DNA of 34,314 nucleotides, taken from positions 1 to 34,314 of the forward strand of contig CAMTOQ010000035.1 in assembly GCA_947074205.1 (NCBI GenBank), in the 5' to 3' direction. Below are positions 8,876 to 17,488 of this stretch, piece by piece. Made by a program: the position numbers and the translations under genes. Under the pieces are notes generated by a model. The model saw nothing but the letters and a program-made list of their open reading frames with translations, did not search any database and had not been told where the DNA came from. How positions within the stretch are numbered: position 1 is the stretch's first letter; each line of letters opens with the position of its first letter. Source of the stretch: an uncultured Bacteroides sp. Its GTDB lineage: Bacteria; Bacteroidota; Bacteroidia; Bacteroidales; Bacteroidaceae.

Positions 8876-10807
8876 ATGAAAAATATATTTAAGAATTTCT
8901 TATTAGGAGCAGCTGCTGTAGGCGTGATGAGCTCTTGTAATGATTTCCTAACACAAAGTTCTCCCTCTGAATTGACAGAGGAGAACGTTTTCAACTCACT
9001 TTATTATGCTAACAATGTATTGAACAAAGTATATGGTGAGCTTACACTTGACCAAACTTACTCTCAATACTTTAGTATCAACTGGAATCTTAATTCTGAC
9101 TACGAATTAGTAGACGGTTTGGGTTCTACAGCCGAAGATACTTCAAGTGACCGTGGTAACATGAACTACAACCAGAATCCTGGTTGGGCCAACTTGTCGC
9201 GTGCTTGGGACAACATGTTTAGTGTTATCGAATACGCAAACTTGGTTGTTAATGGTATCAACAATAGCAAACTTCTTAGCGAAGATGATACTACTGTGAA
9301 AGAAGCATTGAAGATTAAAGCAGAAGCACAAACTCTTCGTGCAATGGTGTATCTTGATTTGATTCGTAATTTCGGTGACCTTCCAATGAAGATGGAACCA
9401 TCTAAGTCTGACTTGAGCAACGCATATCTTGAGAAGACAGATCGTGACGTGATTCTTGATTTCCTTATTGAAGATCTGGAAGAGGCTGTGCCAAACCTAC
9501 CTTATGCAGGTTCTGTAAGCACAGAACACGTAACTCGTGGCTATGCTCAAGCTCTTTTGGCTAACATCGCTCTAACAAGAGCAGGTTGGGCTATTCGTGA
9601 GAGTTCAAAAGCTGGCTACGAAACAGCGGCTAATAGCGATGCTACTTATCCAACTCAACGTCCATCATACGAAGTACGTACTGCACTTTATAATAAAGCG
9701 CTTACTTATCTTTCAGATTTGATCTCTTCAGGTCGTCACCAACTTAACCCTTCTCTTGCTGACCACTGGTTGCTAGTGAATCAGTTGAAGCTTGATGAGA
9801 CTTACAAAGAGAACCTTTTCGAAATTCCTATGGGCCTTGGTCGTTCTGGCGAACTTGGTTACACTGTAGGTGTTCGTATCAGTGGTTCATCTGCTCAATA
9901 TGGTGAAAAAGGTAACTCTTCTGGTAAGGTAAAAGTTACTGCTCCTTACTTCTGGTCGTTCGACAGAAATGACCTTCGTCGTGATATTACTTGTGCACCT
10001 TATGCGTTGAAAGAAACTAACGGTGTAGTTGTAGAAAGCCTTGAAGGTAACAAACCTTTCGAAATTTATTTGGCAAAATGGGATATCCGCAAGATGAGCG
10101 AAGAGTGGCGTAGAGTTGCAATCGCTGCCGGTAACGCTAAATGGATGACTGGTATCAATGTAACTAAGATGCGTTACCCTTATGTACTATTGATGTATGC
10201 TGAGGTGATGAACGAACTTCACGGTGCAGACGTAAACGGACCTGCTGGTTTAACTGCTCGTCAAGCTTTAGGTAGAGTTCATACTCGTGCTTTCTCTGCA
10301 GAGAATCAAGCAGCAGCTCAAGCTTACGTAAACAATATATCTGGCGATAAAGAATCATTCTTCAACGCTATCGTAGACCAAAATGCTTGGGAACTTGTAG
10401 GCGAAGGTTACCGTAAATTTGACCTTATCCGTTGGAACTTGTTAGGCGAAAGAATCCAAAAGATGAAAGATGACTATGTAGCTCAAATCGAAGAATATCC
10501 AGCGAAGCTATACTTCAAGTACAAAGCAGACAATGCTACTATTGATATGTCTACTGTACAATGGTATGCTACTAAAGCGGAACAAGATGATATTGCTTCT
10601 GAACCAGCTTCTGAAGGTTGGCAAAACAAGACTTTCTGGGGTGCTGAAGCTACTGCATCTAATAAGTCTAACCTAAACGAAAAAATGCCTAGCATCAGTG
10701 CAGGTTTGAACCGTACAGTAATTAATAGATACTTGATGCCAATTGCATCTACTACTATTTCTGCTTCAAACGGTACATTGTCTAACTCTTACGGTTTTAG
10801 CAACTAA
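8876..10807 (+). CDS. SusD/RagB-family glycan-binding lipoprotein (left locus)
   Basis: This is a 643-residue outer-membrane lipoprotein with lipobox Cys C21 (GVMSSCNDF). The N-terminal segment NDFLTQSSPSELTEENVF is typical of SusD, and the body is helical and TPR-rich (AEAQTLRAMVYLDLIRNFGDLPM at about 155). The C-terminal part contains YVLLMYAEVMNEL and the WELVGEGYRKFDLIRWN stretch seen in most RagB/SusD proteins. It forms the lid of the SusC transporter and binds oligosaccharide at the cell surface. It is longer than average (usually 500-600 residues) because of extra loops near residues 340-400. It lies 21 bp after susC and 27 bp before the next lipoprotein, so the three genes form one operon. 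Confidence 0.95.
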   Translation: MKNIFKNFLLGAAAVGVMSSCNDFLTQSSPSELTEENVFNSLYYANNVLNKVYGELTLDQTYSQYFSINWNLNSDYELVDGLGSTAEDTSSDRGNMNYNQNPGWANLSRAWDNMFSVIEYANLVVNGINNSKLLSEDDTTVKEALKIKAEAQTLRAMVYLDLIRNFGDLPMKMEPSKSDLSNAYLEKTDRDVILDFLIEDLEEAVPNLPYAGSVSTEHVTRGYAQALLANIALTRAGWAIRESSKAGYETAANSDATYPTQRPSYEVRTALYNKALTYLSDLISSGRHQLNPSLADHWLLVNQLKLDETYKENLFEIPMGLGRSGELGYTVGVRISGSSAQYGEKGNSSGKVKVTAPYFWSFDRNDLRRDITCAPYALKETNGVVVESLEGNKPFEIYLAKWDIRKMSEEWRRVAIAAGNAKWMTGINVTKMRYPYVLLMYAEVMNELHGADVNGPAGLTARQALGRVHTRAFSAENQAAAQAYVNNISGDKESFFNAIVDQNAWELVGEGYRKFDLIRWNLLGERIQKMKDDYVAQIEEYPAKLYFKYKADNATIDMSTVQWYATKAEQDDIASEPASEGWQNKTFWGAEATASNKSNLNEKMPSISAGLNRTVINRYLMPIASTTISASNGTLSNSYGFSN

Positions 10808-10834
10808 TTCCAACTTTAAAGTATTATACTATAT

Positions 10835-12502
10835 ATGAATTCAAAGAAAACTAAACTATATATGTTAGGAGCCATGGCGCTCCTAACGTCTACAGCTCTC
10901 GTATCTTGCGAAGATGCTAACGACTGGACTACTGATAGCGCTTATGATCGTTTGTTCATGCCTAGTGGTTTGTCTGTCTCTGCAGATGCAACTGAAGCTG
11001 AACTATCTTGGAAATCTACTCCAGGAACTCAATATTATATTGTTGAGCTTAGCACTGACTCTCTTTTCGGATTGGTTGATGAGTATCGTGTTACTTCTCA
11101 AGTTCTAGGTGAGGATGGATCTATCACTAAGTCTCCTTATCAATTAGCAGATCTTGATAATAGCACTAAATACTTTGTTCGTGTGAAAGGCTGTTCAGAA
11201 GTAACTGCTAGCTCTAACTGGGCTTATCTAGAGAATATCTCTTTCCAAACTAAATCGGAGAATATTCTTGGTGCTGTTGGATCTCAAGATAAAGGTCAAG
11301 ACTTTATTACTTTGAACTGGGCACCAGGCGCAGTTGTTACTCATGTTTCATCTCAAGAAATCATAGGTACATCTGAAGAAGGTTCTAATCTTTACGGTGA
11401 AGAAGTTGTGTTGCAACTTTCTGCCGAAGATAAAGCTAATGGTCACGTTACTATTACCGGTCTTAAGGAATCTACAGGATATCTTTTGTCTATTTACAAC
11501 AATACTTCTGTTCGCGGTTCTCGTATTGCTACTACAACAATGGCTGTACCCGATGCTGATCTTGTTATTGAATTGCCACAAGGCGAAACTCTTACTCAAG
11601 ATCTTCTTGACTCTTGGGCTGATAAGGGTAGCGTAGTTGTAGTATTTGCTGCTGGTGCAACTTACGATATCGAAGGTATCGACCCAGCTAATGGTGATGC
11701 AACATCTCTTAATATACCAACTGGTTTGTCTCTTACTTTCTATGGTGCTGAAGGTGACAATAAACCAGTACTGAATATCAAGAAAGAAATCGTCTTTAGA
11801 GGTACACACGCATTCTTGAAAGCTTCAAATATCGCGTTCAATGATGCAGGTGCTACTTACTTCTTTAACCAAGGTATCGCAATGTCTGTTTCTGAAATTC
11901 TTTTCACAGATTGTGAATTCAATAACTTTGCACGTAGTATTGTACGTTTCAAAGATCAGAAATCAATGAATGTAGATAACTTGAAGTTCGAAGGTTGTTT
12001 GATCTACAATCAAGGTTACGATAAGTACGCTCTTATTACTCTTGATGCTAAAGAATATTCAATTGGTAATATTGAATTCAATGACTGTACTTTCGACAGC
12101 ATGGTTTACACAGGTCTAGCTCTAAATCACGGTACTCGTGGTATGGCTTCTGTTAACACTGTAAGCTTCAATGACTGTACTCTATACAACAGTGTAGGTA
12201 GTGGCCGTTACCTACTTGATGCAGGTAGTACTTCTCAAGGTCCAGCTGTAACAATCAACAGAACATTGTTTGGTAAAACTGCTGATCCAGCTGCTAGAGG
12301 TATGCGTACCGCTTCTGTAGTAGTAGATAAAACTTATGTGTTGAATGACGGTGTATATGCTAGCAATGCTATCAAAGGTCTTACTAGCTATGACGCAGAT
12401 TCAGATGCAGTGTTTGTTGCTCCTGCTACTGGTAACTTTACTATCAAGGATAGCAAATTCCCTGAAAATGTAGGTGCTACTCGTTGGTATTATGCTCAAT
12501 AA
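10835..12502 (+). CDS. Surface lipoprotein with FN3-like and DUF4957/DUF5123 beta-helix regions
   Basis: This is a 555-residue lipoprotein with lipobox C25 (ALVSCEDAN). Two FN3-like domains are visible at about 42-138 (LSWKSTPGTQYYIVELS) and 150-237. From about 240 on, the sequence looks like DUF4957 followed by DUF5123, families common after SusC/D in Bacteroidetes. The C-terminal half holds a ladder of similar coils: FTDCEF (C360), FEGCLI (C388), FNDCTF (C418) and FNDCTL (C448), spaced 28-30 residues apart. This fits a right-handed parallel beta-helix with stacked Cys. The likely role is a surface glycan-binding protein working with SusC/D. An enzymatic role (beta-helix lyase-like) is possible, but I see no catalytic signature. 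It is the last gene of its operon and is followed by a 16-bp-stem terminator. Confidence 0.8.
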   Translation: MNSKKTKLYMLGAMALLTSTALVSCEDANDWTTDSAYDRLFMPSGLSVSADATEAELSWKSTPGTQYYIVELSTDSLFGLVDEYRVTSQVLGEDGSITKSPYQLADLDNSTKYFVRVKGCSEVTASSNWAYLENISFQTKSENILGAVGSQDKGQDFITLNWAPGAVVTHVSSQEIIGTSEEGSNLYGEEVVLQLSAEDKANGHVTITGLKESTGYLLSIYNNTSVRGSRIATTTMAVPDADLVIELPQGETLTQDLLDSWADKGSVVVVFAAGATYDIEGIDPANGDATSLNIPTGLSLTFYGAEGDNKPVLNIKKEIVFRGTHAFLKASNIAFNDAGATYFFNQGIAMSVSEILFTDCEFNNFARSIVRFKDQKSMNVDNLKFEGCLIYNQGYDKYALITLDAKEYSIGNIEFNDCTFDSMVYTGLALNHGTRGMASVNTVSFNDCTLYNSVGSGRYLLDAGSTSQGPAVTINRTLFGKTADPAARGMRTASVVVDKTYVLNDGVYASNAIKGLTSYDADSDAVFVAPATGNFTIKDSKFPENVGATRWYYAQ

Positions 12503-12531
12503 TTAGATCTCCGATTAAAATTATATATTAG

Positions 12532-12570
12532 AAAGCGGGGTTGGACTCAAGTAGTCCAACCCCGCTTTTG
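12532..12570 (+). terminator. Very strong terminator ending the left SusC/D operon
   Basis: A perfect 16-bp stem, AAAGCGGGGTTGGACT (12532-12547) with AGTCCAACCCCGCTTT (12553-12568), has a 5-nt loop and a T run. It sits 30 bp after the lipoprotein stop and separates that operon from the histidine kinase. Confidence 0.9.
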
Positions 12571-12729
12571 CTTGTTACACCTATCCGTAGTATCGTATAG
12601 GTACTTATAATATTTGCTTCGCTAAAGGCTCTTATGTTTTTGAGTCTAAACAATTTCAGTTTTAGATGCGTTAAAGTGTTAATGTGTACCGATTAAAACT
12701 AGTTGAGTATCACCCCTAAATAGTAATTT

Positions 12730-14340
12730 ATGGATAATCTATCAATTACCATATTAGTACTTTCACTACTTATAATAATAAGCCTACTTTATCTACTCTC
12801 TTATTATAAGAAGAGAATGCTTAAAAGTGATAGTAAAGCTAGGGCTTTACATGAGAAGCTAGAATCGCAGAAAGTTATACTGGGTGGTTTAAAATTCTCG
12901 ATGCAGGCCATTGGTTTCTTATATTGGGAATACGATGTTAAGTCCTCTTTCTTTCTAAGTTTGTATAGAGGTAAGGGTACAAGAGGTAACTCTTATGTAG
13001 ATATTATTGCAAGGTTTAGAGAAGACGAACGTCATAAAGCAGATCTTTTCTTCCAATCGCTACTTGCCGAGAAGAAACGTTCCGACATCACACTTCATTT
13101 TATGCCTTGGACAGCCAACCATTATATACCTTACGAAATTACTGCTATCGTAGAGTGTGATGATTTAGGCAAACCTACCCGTATTTATGGTGTATCAAAG
13201 GATATATCCGACAAAATACAGTATGAACAACAGATCATGAATAAGGTGAGCACGCTCATATCTATAAAAGACTCGTTGCCTCTAGGAATGGCCTTTTTTG
13301 ACAAACATGGTTTTTTGAAAGATGTAAATAATAAGCATATAGAGATGTTTGGCACTAAAAAGACTGAGATCATTAATGGCTGCCTAAACTTCTTTAATTT
13401 TAAGTTTATCCCTCATCAGTGTTTAGAAGATTTACGAGCCGGTAAGTGTACGCACTTCACTACTTCTTCTGAAGTGTTGTTGAAAAGCTTTGCAGAATAC
13501 AGTACAATTAAAAGCGATATGTATAGAATCGTATATATGCGCTATTCGCCAATACGTACTAAGTTGGGCGAGCTCATAGGTTTTATGTCCTTGTGTGAAG
13601 ATAAGACGGACGAATATACTTTAATTGAACAACTTAAAGATGCTAGAAATAAGGCGGTAGAGGCGGATAGACTTAAAACGGCTTTCTTAGCAAATATCAG
13701 CCACGAGGTTCGCACACCCCTGAATGCCATTGTTGGCTTTTCCGAATTAATTCTGACAGAGCAAGACGAGGAAGTACGCAATGAATTTATATCAATAATT
13801 AAGACTAACACCTCTCTGCTTCTTCGTTTGATAGATGACATACTGGATATGTCTAAGATTGAATCAGGTTTGCTCGAGTTTAAACGTGAACGATTTGATC
13901 TTTCATTGGCCTTCGACGAGATTTACGATGTGGCGCGTGTGGAGAACTGTAACCCCAACGTGACTTATGTAGAAGAAGTGCCTTATCAGCATTGCTATGT
14001 GTCTATGGATAAAGGACGCTTGATTCAGGTCATAATGAACTTTATCACTAATGCCAAGAAGTATACCCATGAAGGCACCATTACAATTGGGTATGTATGC
14101 CAAGATGGAGGTATCAAGATATATGTAAAAGATACGGGAACCGGTATACCAAACGATAAGCAGCACTTTATTTTCAACCGTTTTCGTAAAGCCCATCCTT
14201 TTGTGCAAGGAATAGGTTTAGGGCTGACGATAAGCAAGGCCATTATGGATGCCTTAGGAGGAAATATTGGCTTTGAAAGCGAAGAAGGAAAAGGTACCAC
14301 TTTTTGGGCATGGGCACCCGGGGAGGCAGAGATTAATTAA
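12730..14340 (+). CDS. PAS-domain sensor histidine kinase, membrane anchored, without receiver domain
   Basis: This 536-residue protein has one N-terminal transmembrane helix (about 4-25) and almost no periplasmic part, so sensing is likely cytoplasmic. Two PAS-like regions follow: about 50-165, ending RIYGVSKDISDKIQ, and about 175-300, ending FMSLCEDKTDEY. The HisKA dimerisation helix carries the phosphorylated H325 in FLANISHEVRTPLNAIVGFSE. The HATPase domain shows an N box (MNFITNAKKYT, N437/N441), G1 DTGTGIP (468-474) and G2 GIGLGLTISK (494-503). No receiver, HPt or DNA-binding domain is attached, and no response regulator lies in the window. It therefore differs from the hybrid two-component regulators that usually control such loci. 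It is transcribed apart from the SusC/D operon and is convergent with the GH67 gene. Its signal and partner are unknown. Confidence 0.93.
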   Translation: MDNLSITILVLSLLIIISLLYLLSYYKKRMLKSDSKARALHEKLESQKVILGGLKFSMQAIGFLYWEYDVKSSFFLSLYRGKGTRGNSYVDIIARFREDERHKADLFFQSLLAEKKRSDITLHFMPWTANHYIPYEITAIVECDDLGKPTRIYGVSKDISDKIQYEQQIMNKVSTLISIKDSLPLGMAFFDKHGFLKDVNNKHIEMFGTKKTEIINGCLNFFNFKFIPHQCLEDLRAGKCTHFTTSSEVLLKSFAEYSTIKSDMYRIVYMRYSPIRTKLGELIGFMSLCEDKTDEYTLIEQLKDARNKAVEADRLKTAFLANISHEVRTPLNAIVGFSELILTEQDEEVRNEFISIIKTNTSLLLRLIDDILDMSKIESGLLEFKRERFDLSLAFDEIYDVARVENCNPNVTYVEEVPYQHCYVSMDKGRLIQVIMNFITNAKKYTHEGTITIGYVCQDGGIKIYVKDTGTGIPNDKQHFIFNRFRKAHPFVQGIGLGLTISKAIMDALGGNIGFESEEGKGTTFWAWAPGEAEIN

Positions 14341-14418
14341 ATGGTTTATTGGATAGCTGTACCCACCGACATAGCAAGGGCTTGAAATATAGGTGAATAT
14401 AGAATGTGGTATAACTGA

Positions 14419-14461
14419 AAAAGTCCCGGCTATTACATCTCTGTATTAGCACGGGACTTTT
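14419..14461. terminator. Bidirectional terminator between convergent operons
   Basis: AAAAGTCCCG (14419-14428) pairs with CGGGACTTTT (14452-14461). Inside it, GCTATTACA pairs with TGTATTAGC with one mismatch around a TCTC loop. A runs on one side and T runs on the other let it stop transcription from both directions. It lies 78 bp after the kinase stop and 22 bp after the GH67 stop on the opposite strand. Confidence 0.85.
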
Positions 14462-14483
14462 AGCAACTCTAATCTAAACTAAC

Positions 14484-16478
14484 TTATTTATATCCGTTAG
14501 GTGCGTTTGTATGGTTGTCGATATCTATACTAAAGTTCTTCATGTCGTTTAGTTCATAGATAGGACGCTCCATTCCTTCGGGGAAAGGCATTTTGGAGTA
14601 CTCTTGGAAGTACAGCAAGCAGGCATCTCTCCACCACATGGCATCACGCGTTTGCTGCTTCAAGCGCGATTGCACATCAGCAAAGGTGTCCTTATCAACA
14701 TACGGTTGAGCCTTATCCCATACTTGTTGCATATTCCTAGCTTGACTAACCCCTTCATTATACCTGTAGCATAGCTCATCCCAAACGGTTCGTCCACTTT
14801 GCAACACATGATTCCAGGGCACATGATGAAACCACAAAATCAACTCATCGGGACAAGTTGCAACATCGTCGTATATGGCAGCAAGCGAATCGGGATATTG
14901 CGCGGTGGCATTGCTACCTTTGCTGCTACGGTCAAAACCTATTCCCTCTGTTGTTGCGCGATGATAATAGGATGGTAACCAATCAGGTCGTGCCCCTTCA
15001 ATGTCGCACCATGGCTCGGGGCCATAGTGATGCCCCCATGCAAAGAGGTGATGCAAACCAAGTGGCATCATATAGTTGACCACAGCTTCACGACTATCAA
15101 GCATCATATTAGCAACGGGTACAACAAATTCCTTATTGGTAGTAAAGGTCTGTTTTAACCATTCCTCTGCTATCTGTTCGGAGCTAAGAGAAGGGTCCCA
15201 TGCCAATCTGCCATATGCATACCAGTTAGCTTGCCCAAATGGATGGCCTGTCCAATTGGTATCTGTACCTATATTTGCAACTCCTGCAATGGCATCGAGA
15301 GAGGTTGGAGGAACATAGTCGAAGAACTCTTTCCACATAGGGGCTAGGTAGGCCAAGTGGTTGGCATGTCCCAAGTACTCTTGTGTCACCTGAAACTCTA
15401 CCATCTCATCGGTCTGTGGCAAAGCACCGAAGAGTGGAGTATAAGGTTCGCGAGGCTGGAAATCTACAGGACCGTTTTTAATCTGGATAATTACATTGTC
15501 TCGAAACTCACCATCAAGTGGTTGAAACTCAAGATAAGCTTGTTTGGCTCTATCGGCATCCGAAGGATTGTAGACGAAAGAACGCCACATTACTACTCCT
15601 TTATAAGGTTTCACAGCATCGGCTAGCATATTTGCCCCTTCGGCATGAGTTCGATTATAATCGCAAGGTCCCGGCTGTCCTTCCGAGTTAGCTTTTACAA
15701 GGAAACCTCCAAAATCGGGAATCATCTTATAAATCTCTTTTGCCTTGTCTTTCCACCATTTCTGTACTTCGGCAATCTGAGGGTCAGCGCTCTCTAATCC
15801 TCCAATAGCCATTGGAGAAGCGAAGTTTATGGATAGATAGGTTTGTATTCCGTAGGGCCTAAATAGATCGGCTAGGCGCTGTACTTTCTTTAAGTAAGTG
15901 GTCGACAGTATCTCAGGAGAGGCATTGACATTATTCAACACCACGCCATTGATGCCAAGTGATGCATTGGCGCGGGCATACTCTTCGTAGCGGGGCGATA
16001 ACTTTTCTGGAAGCTCATCCCATTGCCACAGAGACTTTCCGGCATATCCACGTTCTATTGTGCCATCAAGATTATCCCAATGGTTTAGTAAACGCCTGCT
16101 GTAAATAGGTTCTTCGACCACAGCTATAGGCAATTCACCGGTATATTGCGCACGTAGTAAATGATAGGTGGCATAGAGTAGACCAACTTCCGAAGGTGAG
16201 GAAAGGATAATACGATTGTTCTCCTTAGTGATAGTATAGCCGTCTTGAGATAGCTTTTTGTTCTTTTTGAGTTGTAGAGTGACTGCTTCTCCTTGCCAGC
16301 CTTTCTGTAGTTCGGCTGCAGCAATACGGAGAGTAGGAGAGTTATTAGGAAGTTTTATATCGACGTTGTGTCCTGCATTGTCGTATTTCAACCAGAGTCT
16401 GCTGCCGTCATCGGCTTTGGAGGTTAATGATAACCCCCAAAGCACAACAAACAATATAGTAAATTTTCTAATCATCAT
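14484..16478 (-). CDS. GH67 alpha-glucuronidase, periplasmic
   Basis: This 664-residue protein has a signal peptide (about 1-22, ending SLTSKA). It has the GH67 layout: an N-terminal beta-domain (25-125), a TIM barrel (about 130-470) and a helical C-terminal domain. Catalytic residues match the spacing of known GH67 enzymes: acid E266 in KANSEGQPGP, and the base pair D339 (GPVDFQPREP) and E367 (TQEYLG), 73 and 28 residues apart. The enzyme removes (4-O-methyl-)glucuronic acid from the non-reducing end of xylo-oligosaccharides and is diagnostic for glucuronoxylan use. Its ATG overlaps the TGA of the upstream GH43 gene by 3 bases (ATGA type), showing translational coupling. It is the last gene of the right-hand operon. 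ATG at codon 2 is an equally possible start. Confidence 0.95.
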   Translation of the reverse strand: MMIRKFTILFVVLWGLSLTSKADDGSRLWLKYDNAGHNVDIKLPNNSPTLRIAAAELQKGWQGEAVTLQLKKNKKLSQDGYTITKENNRIILSSPSEVGLLYATYHLLRAQYTGELPIAVVEEPIYSRRLLNHWDNLDGTIERGYAGKSLWQWDELPEKLSPRYEEYARANASLGINGVVLNNVNASPEILSTTYLKKVQRLADLFRPYGIQTYLSINFASPMAIGGLESADPQIAEVQKWWKDKAKEIYKMIPDFGGFLVKANSEGQPGPCDYNRTHAEGANMLADAVKPYKGVVMWRSFVYNPSDADRAKQAYLEFQPLDGEFRDNVIIQIKNGPVDFQPREPYTPLFGALPQTDEMVEFQVTQEYLGHANHLAYLAPMWKEFFDYVPPTSLDAIAGVANIGTDTNWTGHPFGQANWYAYGRLAWDPSLSSEQIAEEWLKQTFTTNKEFVVPVANMMLDSREAVVNYMMPLGLHHLFAWGHHYGPEPWCDIEGARPDWLPSYYHRATTEGIGFDRSSKGSNATAQYPDSLAAIYDDVATCPDELILWFHHVPWNHVLQSGRTVWDELCYRYNEGVSQARNMQQVWDKAQPYVDKDTFADVQSRLKQQTRDAMWWRDACLLYFQEYSKMPFPEGMERPIYELNDMKNFSIDIDNHTNAPNGYK

Positions 16479-17446
16479 TCGGTACCTTCAATAGTGATAA
16501 TATTACCATCTTTATCATATTCTAATTCGCAAACCTTGAGGCTGCGAAGCCATGTTCGTCCCCCAGATGGAACACTATCGTGGTGAAACAAGTACCATTT
16601 ACCCTTAAACTCTACTATAGAGTGATGAGTAGTCCAACCTACGACGGGTGTAAGAATTCTACCTTTATAGGTAAAGGGTCCATAAGGGTTATCTCCAATG
16701 GCATAGCATAGATTGTGTGTGTCGCCTGTAGAATAGCTAAAGTAGTACTTATCATTGTACTTATGCATCCAGCTAGCCTCAAAGAAACGTCGCTCTACAT
16801 CTCCTGCTGTGATTGGAATACCATCTTCATCAAGAACAACAATAGGTTTAGGTTCTTCGGCAAATTGTAGCATGTCATCGTTTAGCTTAACTATGCGTGC
16901 AGGTATAGCGGGCTCATCATTAGCAGGGAACACAGCGCATTCTAACGCTTTGTTGTCTTTGTAGCGTTGTAGTTGTCCACCCCAAAGTCCACCGAAGTAG
17001 ATGTAGTAATTGCCGTTTTCTTCGAATACAGCAGGGTCTATACTGTAGCTTCCTCGTATAGGGTCGGGCTGTGGAATAAATGGTCCGGTAGGAGCATCGC
17101 TCACAGCCACTCCCATTCGGAAGATATCGTTTTTATCTTTAAGAGGGAAGTACATATAATACTTACCATCTTTTAAAGCAACATCGCAATCCCATAATTG
17201 GCGTCCAGCCCATGGTATGTCTTTAGTATCTAGCACTACACCATAGTCGGTTACCTCACCATCCATCACGTCATCTACTGAATAGACATGATAGTCCTTC
17301 ATGTTAAAATGGTCACCATTATCATTTTCTTCAATGCCACTCTCCCAGTCATGAGAAGGGTAGATGTAGAGTTTACCATTGAATACGTGTACAGAAGGAT
17401 CAGCCATATAGTCGTGTGGCACTAGATATCTTTTCTTTGTTTTCAT
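16475..17446 (-). CDS. GH43 xylosidase/arabinofuranosidase without signal peptide (cytoplasmic)
   Basis: This 323-residue, single-domain protein begins MKTKKRYLVPHDYMADPSVHV with no signal peptide or lipobox, so it is probably cytoplasmic. The GH43 triad is present: base D16 (ADPSVHV), D137 (YSIDPAVF) and acid E223 (FFEASWMHKY). The compact form without a C-terminal sandwich resembles GH43 subfamily 1, where beta-xylosidases are known. Together with the inner-membrane GPH symporter two genes upstream, it would split imported xylo-oligosaccharides to xylose inside the cell. It is preceded by the GH10-GH43 gene (42-bp gap) and overlaps the GH67 gene. Confidence 0.9.
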   Translation of the reverse strand: MKTKKRYLVPHDYMADPSVHVFNGKLYIYPSHDWESGIEENDNGDHFNMKDYHVYSVDDVMDGEVTDYGVVLDTKDIPWAGRQLWDCDVALKDGKYYMYFPLKDKNDIFRMGVAVSDAPTGPFIPQPDPIRGSYSIDPAVFEENGNYYIYFGGLWGGQLQRYKDNKALECAVFPANDEPAIPARIVKLNDDMLQFAEEPKPIVVLDEDGIPITAGDVERRFFEASWMHKYNDKYYFSYSTGDTHNLCYAIGDNPYGPFTYKGRILTPVVGWTTHHSIVEFKGKWYLFHHDSVPSGGRTWLRSLKVCELEYDKDGNIITIEGTE

Positions 17447-17488
17447 AATTACTATTATTGAGGTTATAGAATACGTTTGGTTGATTAG

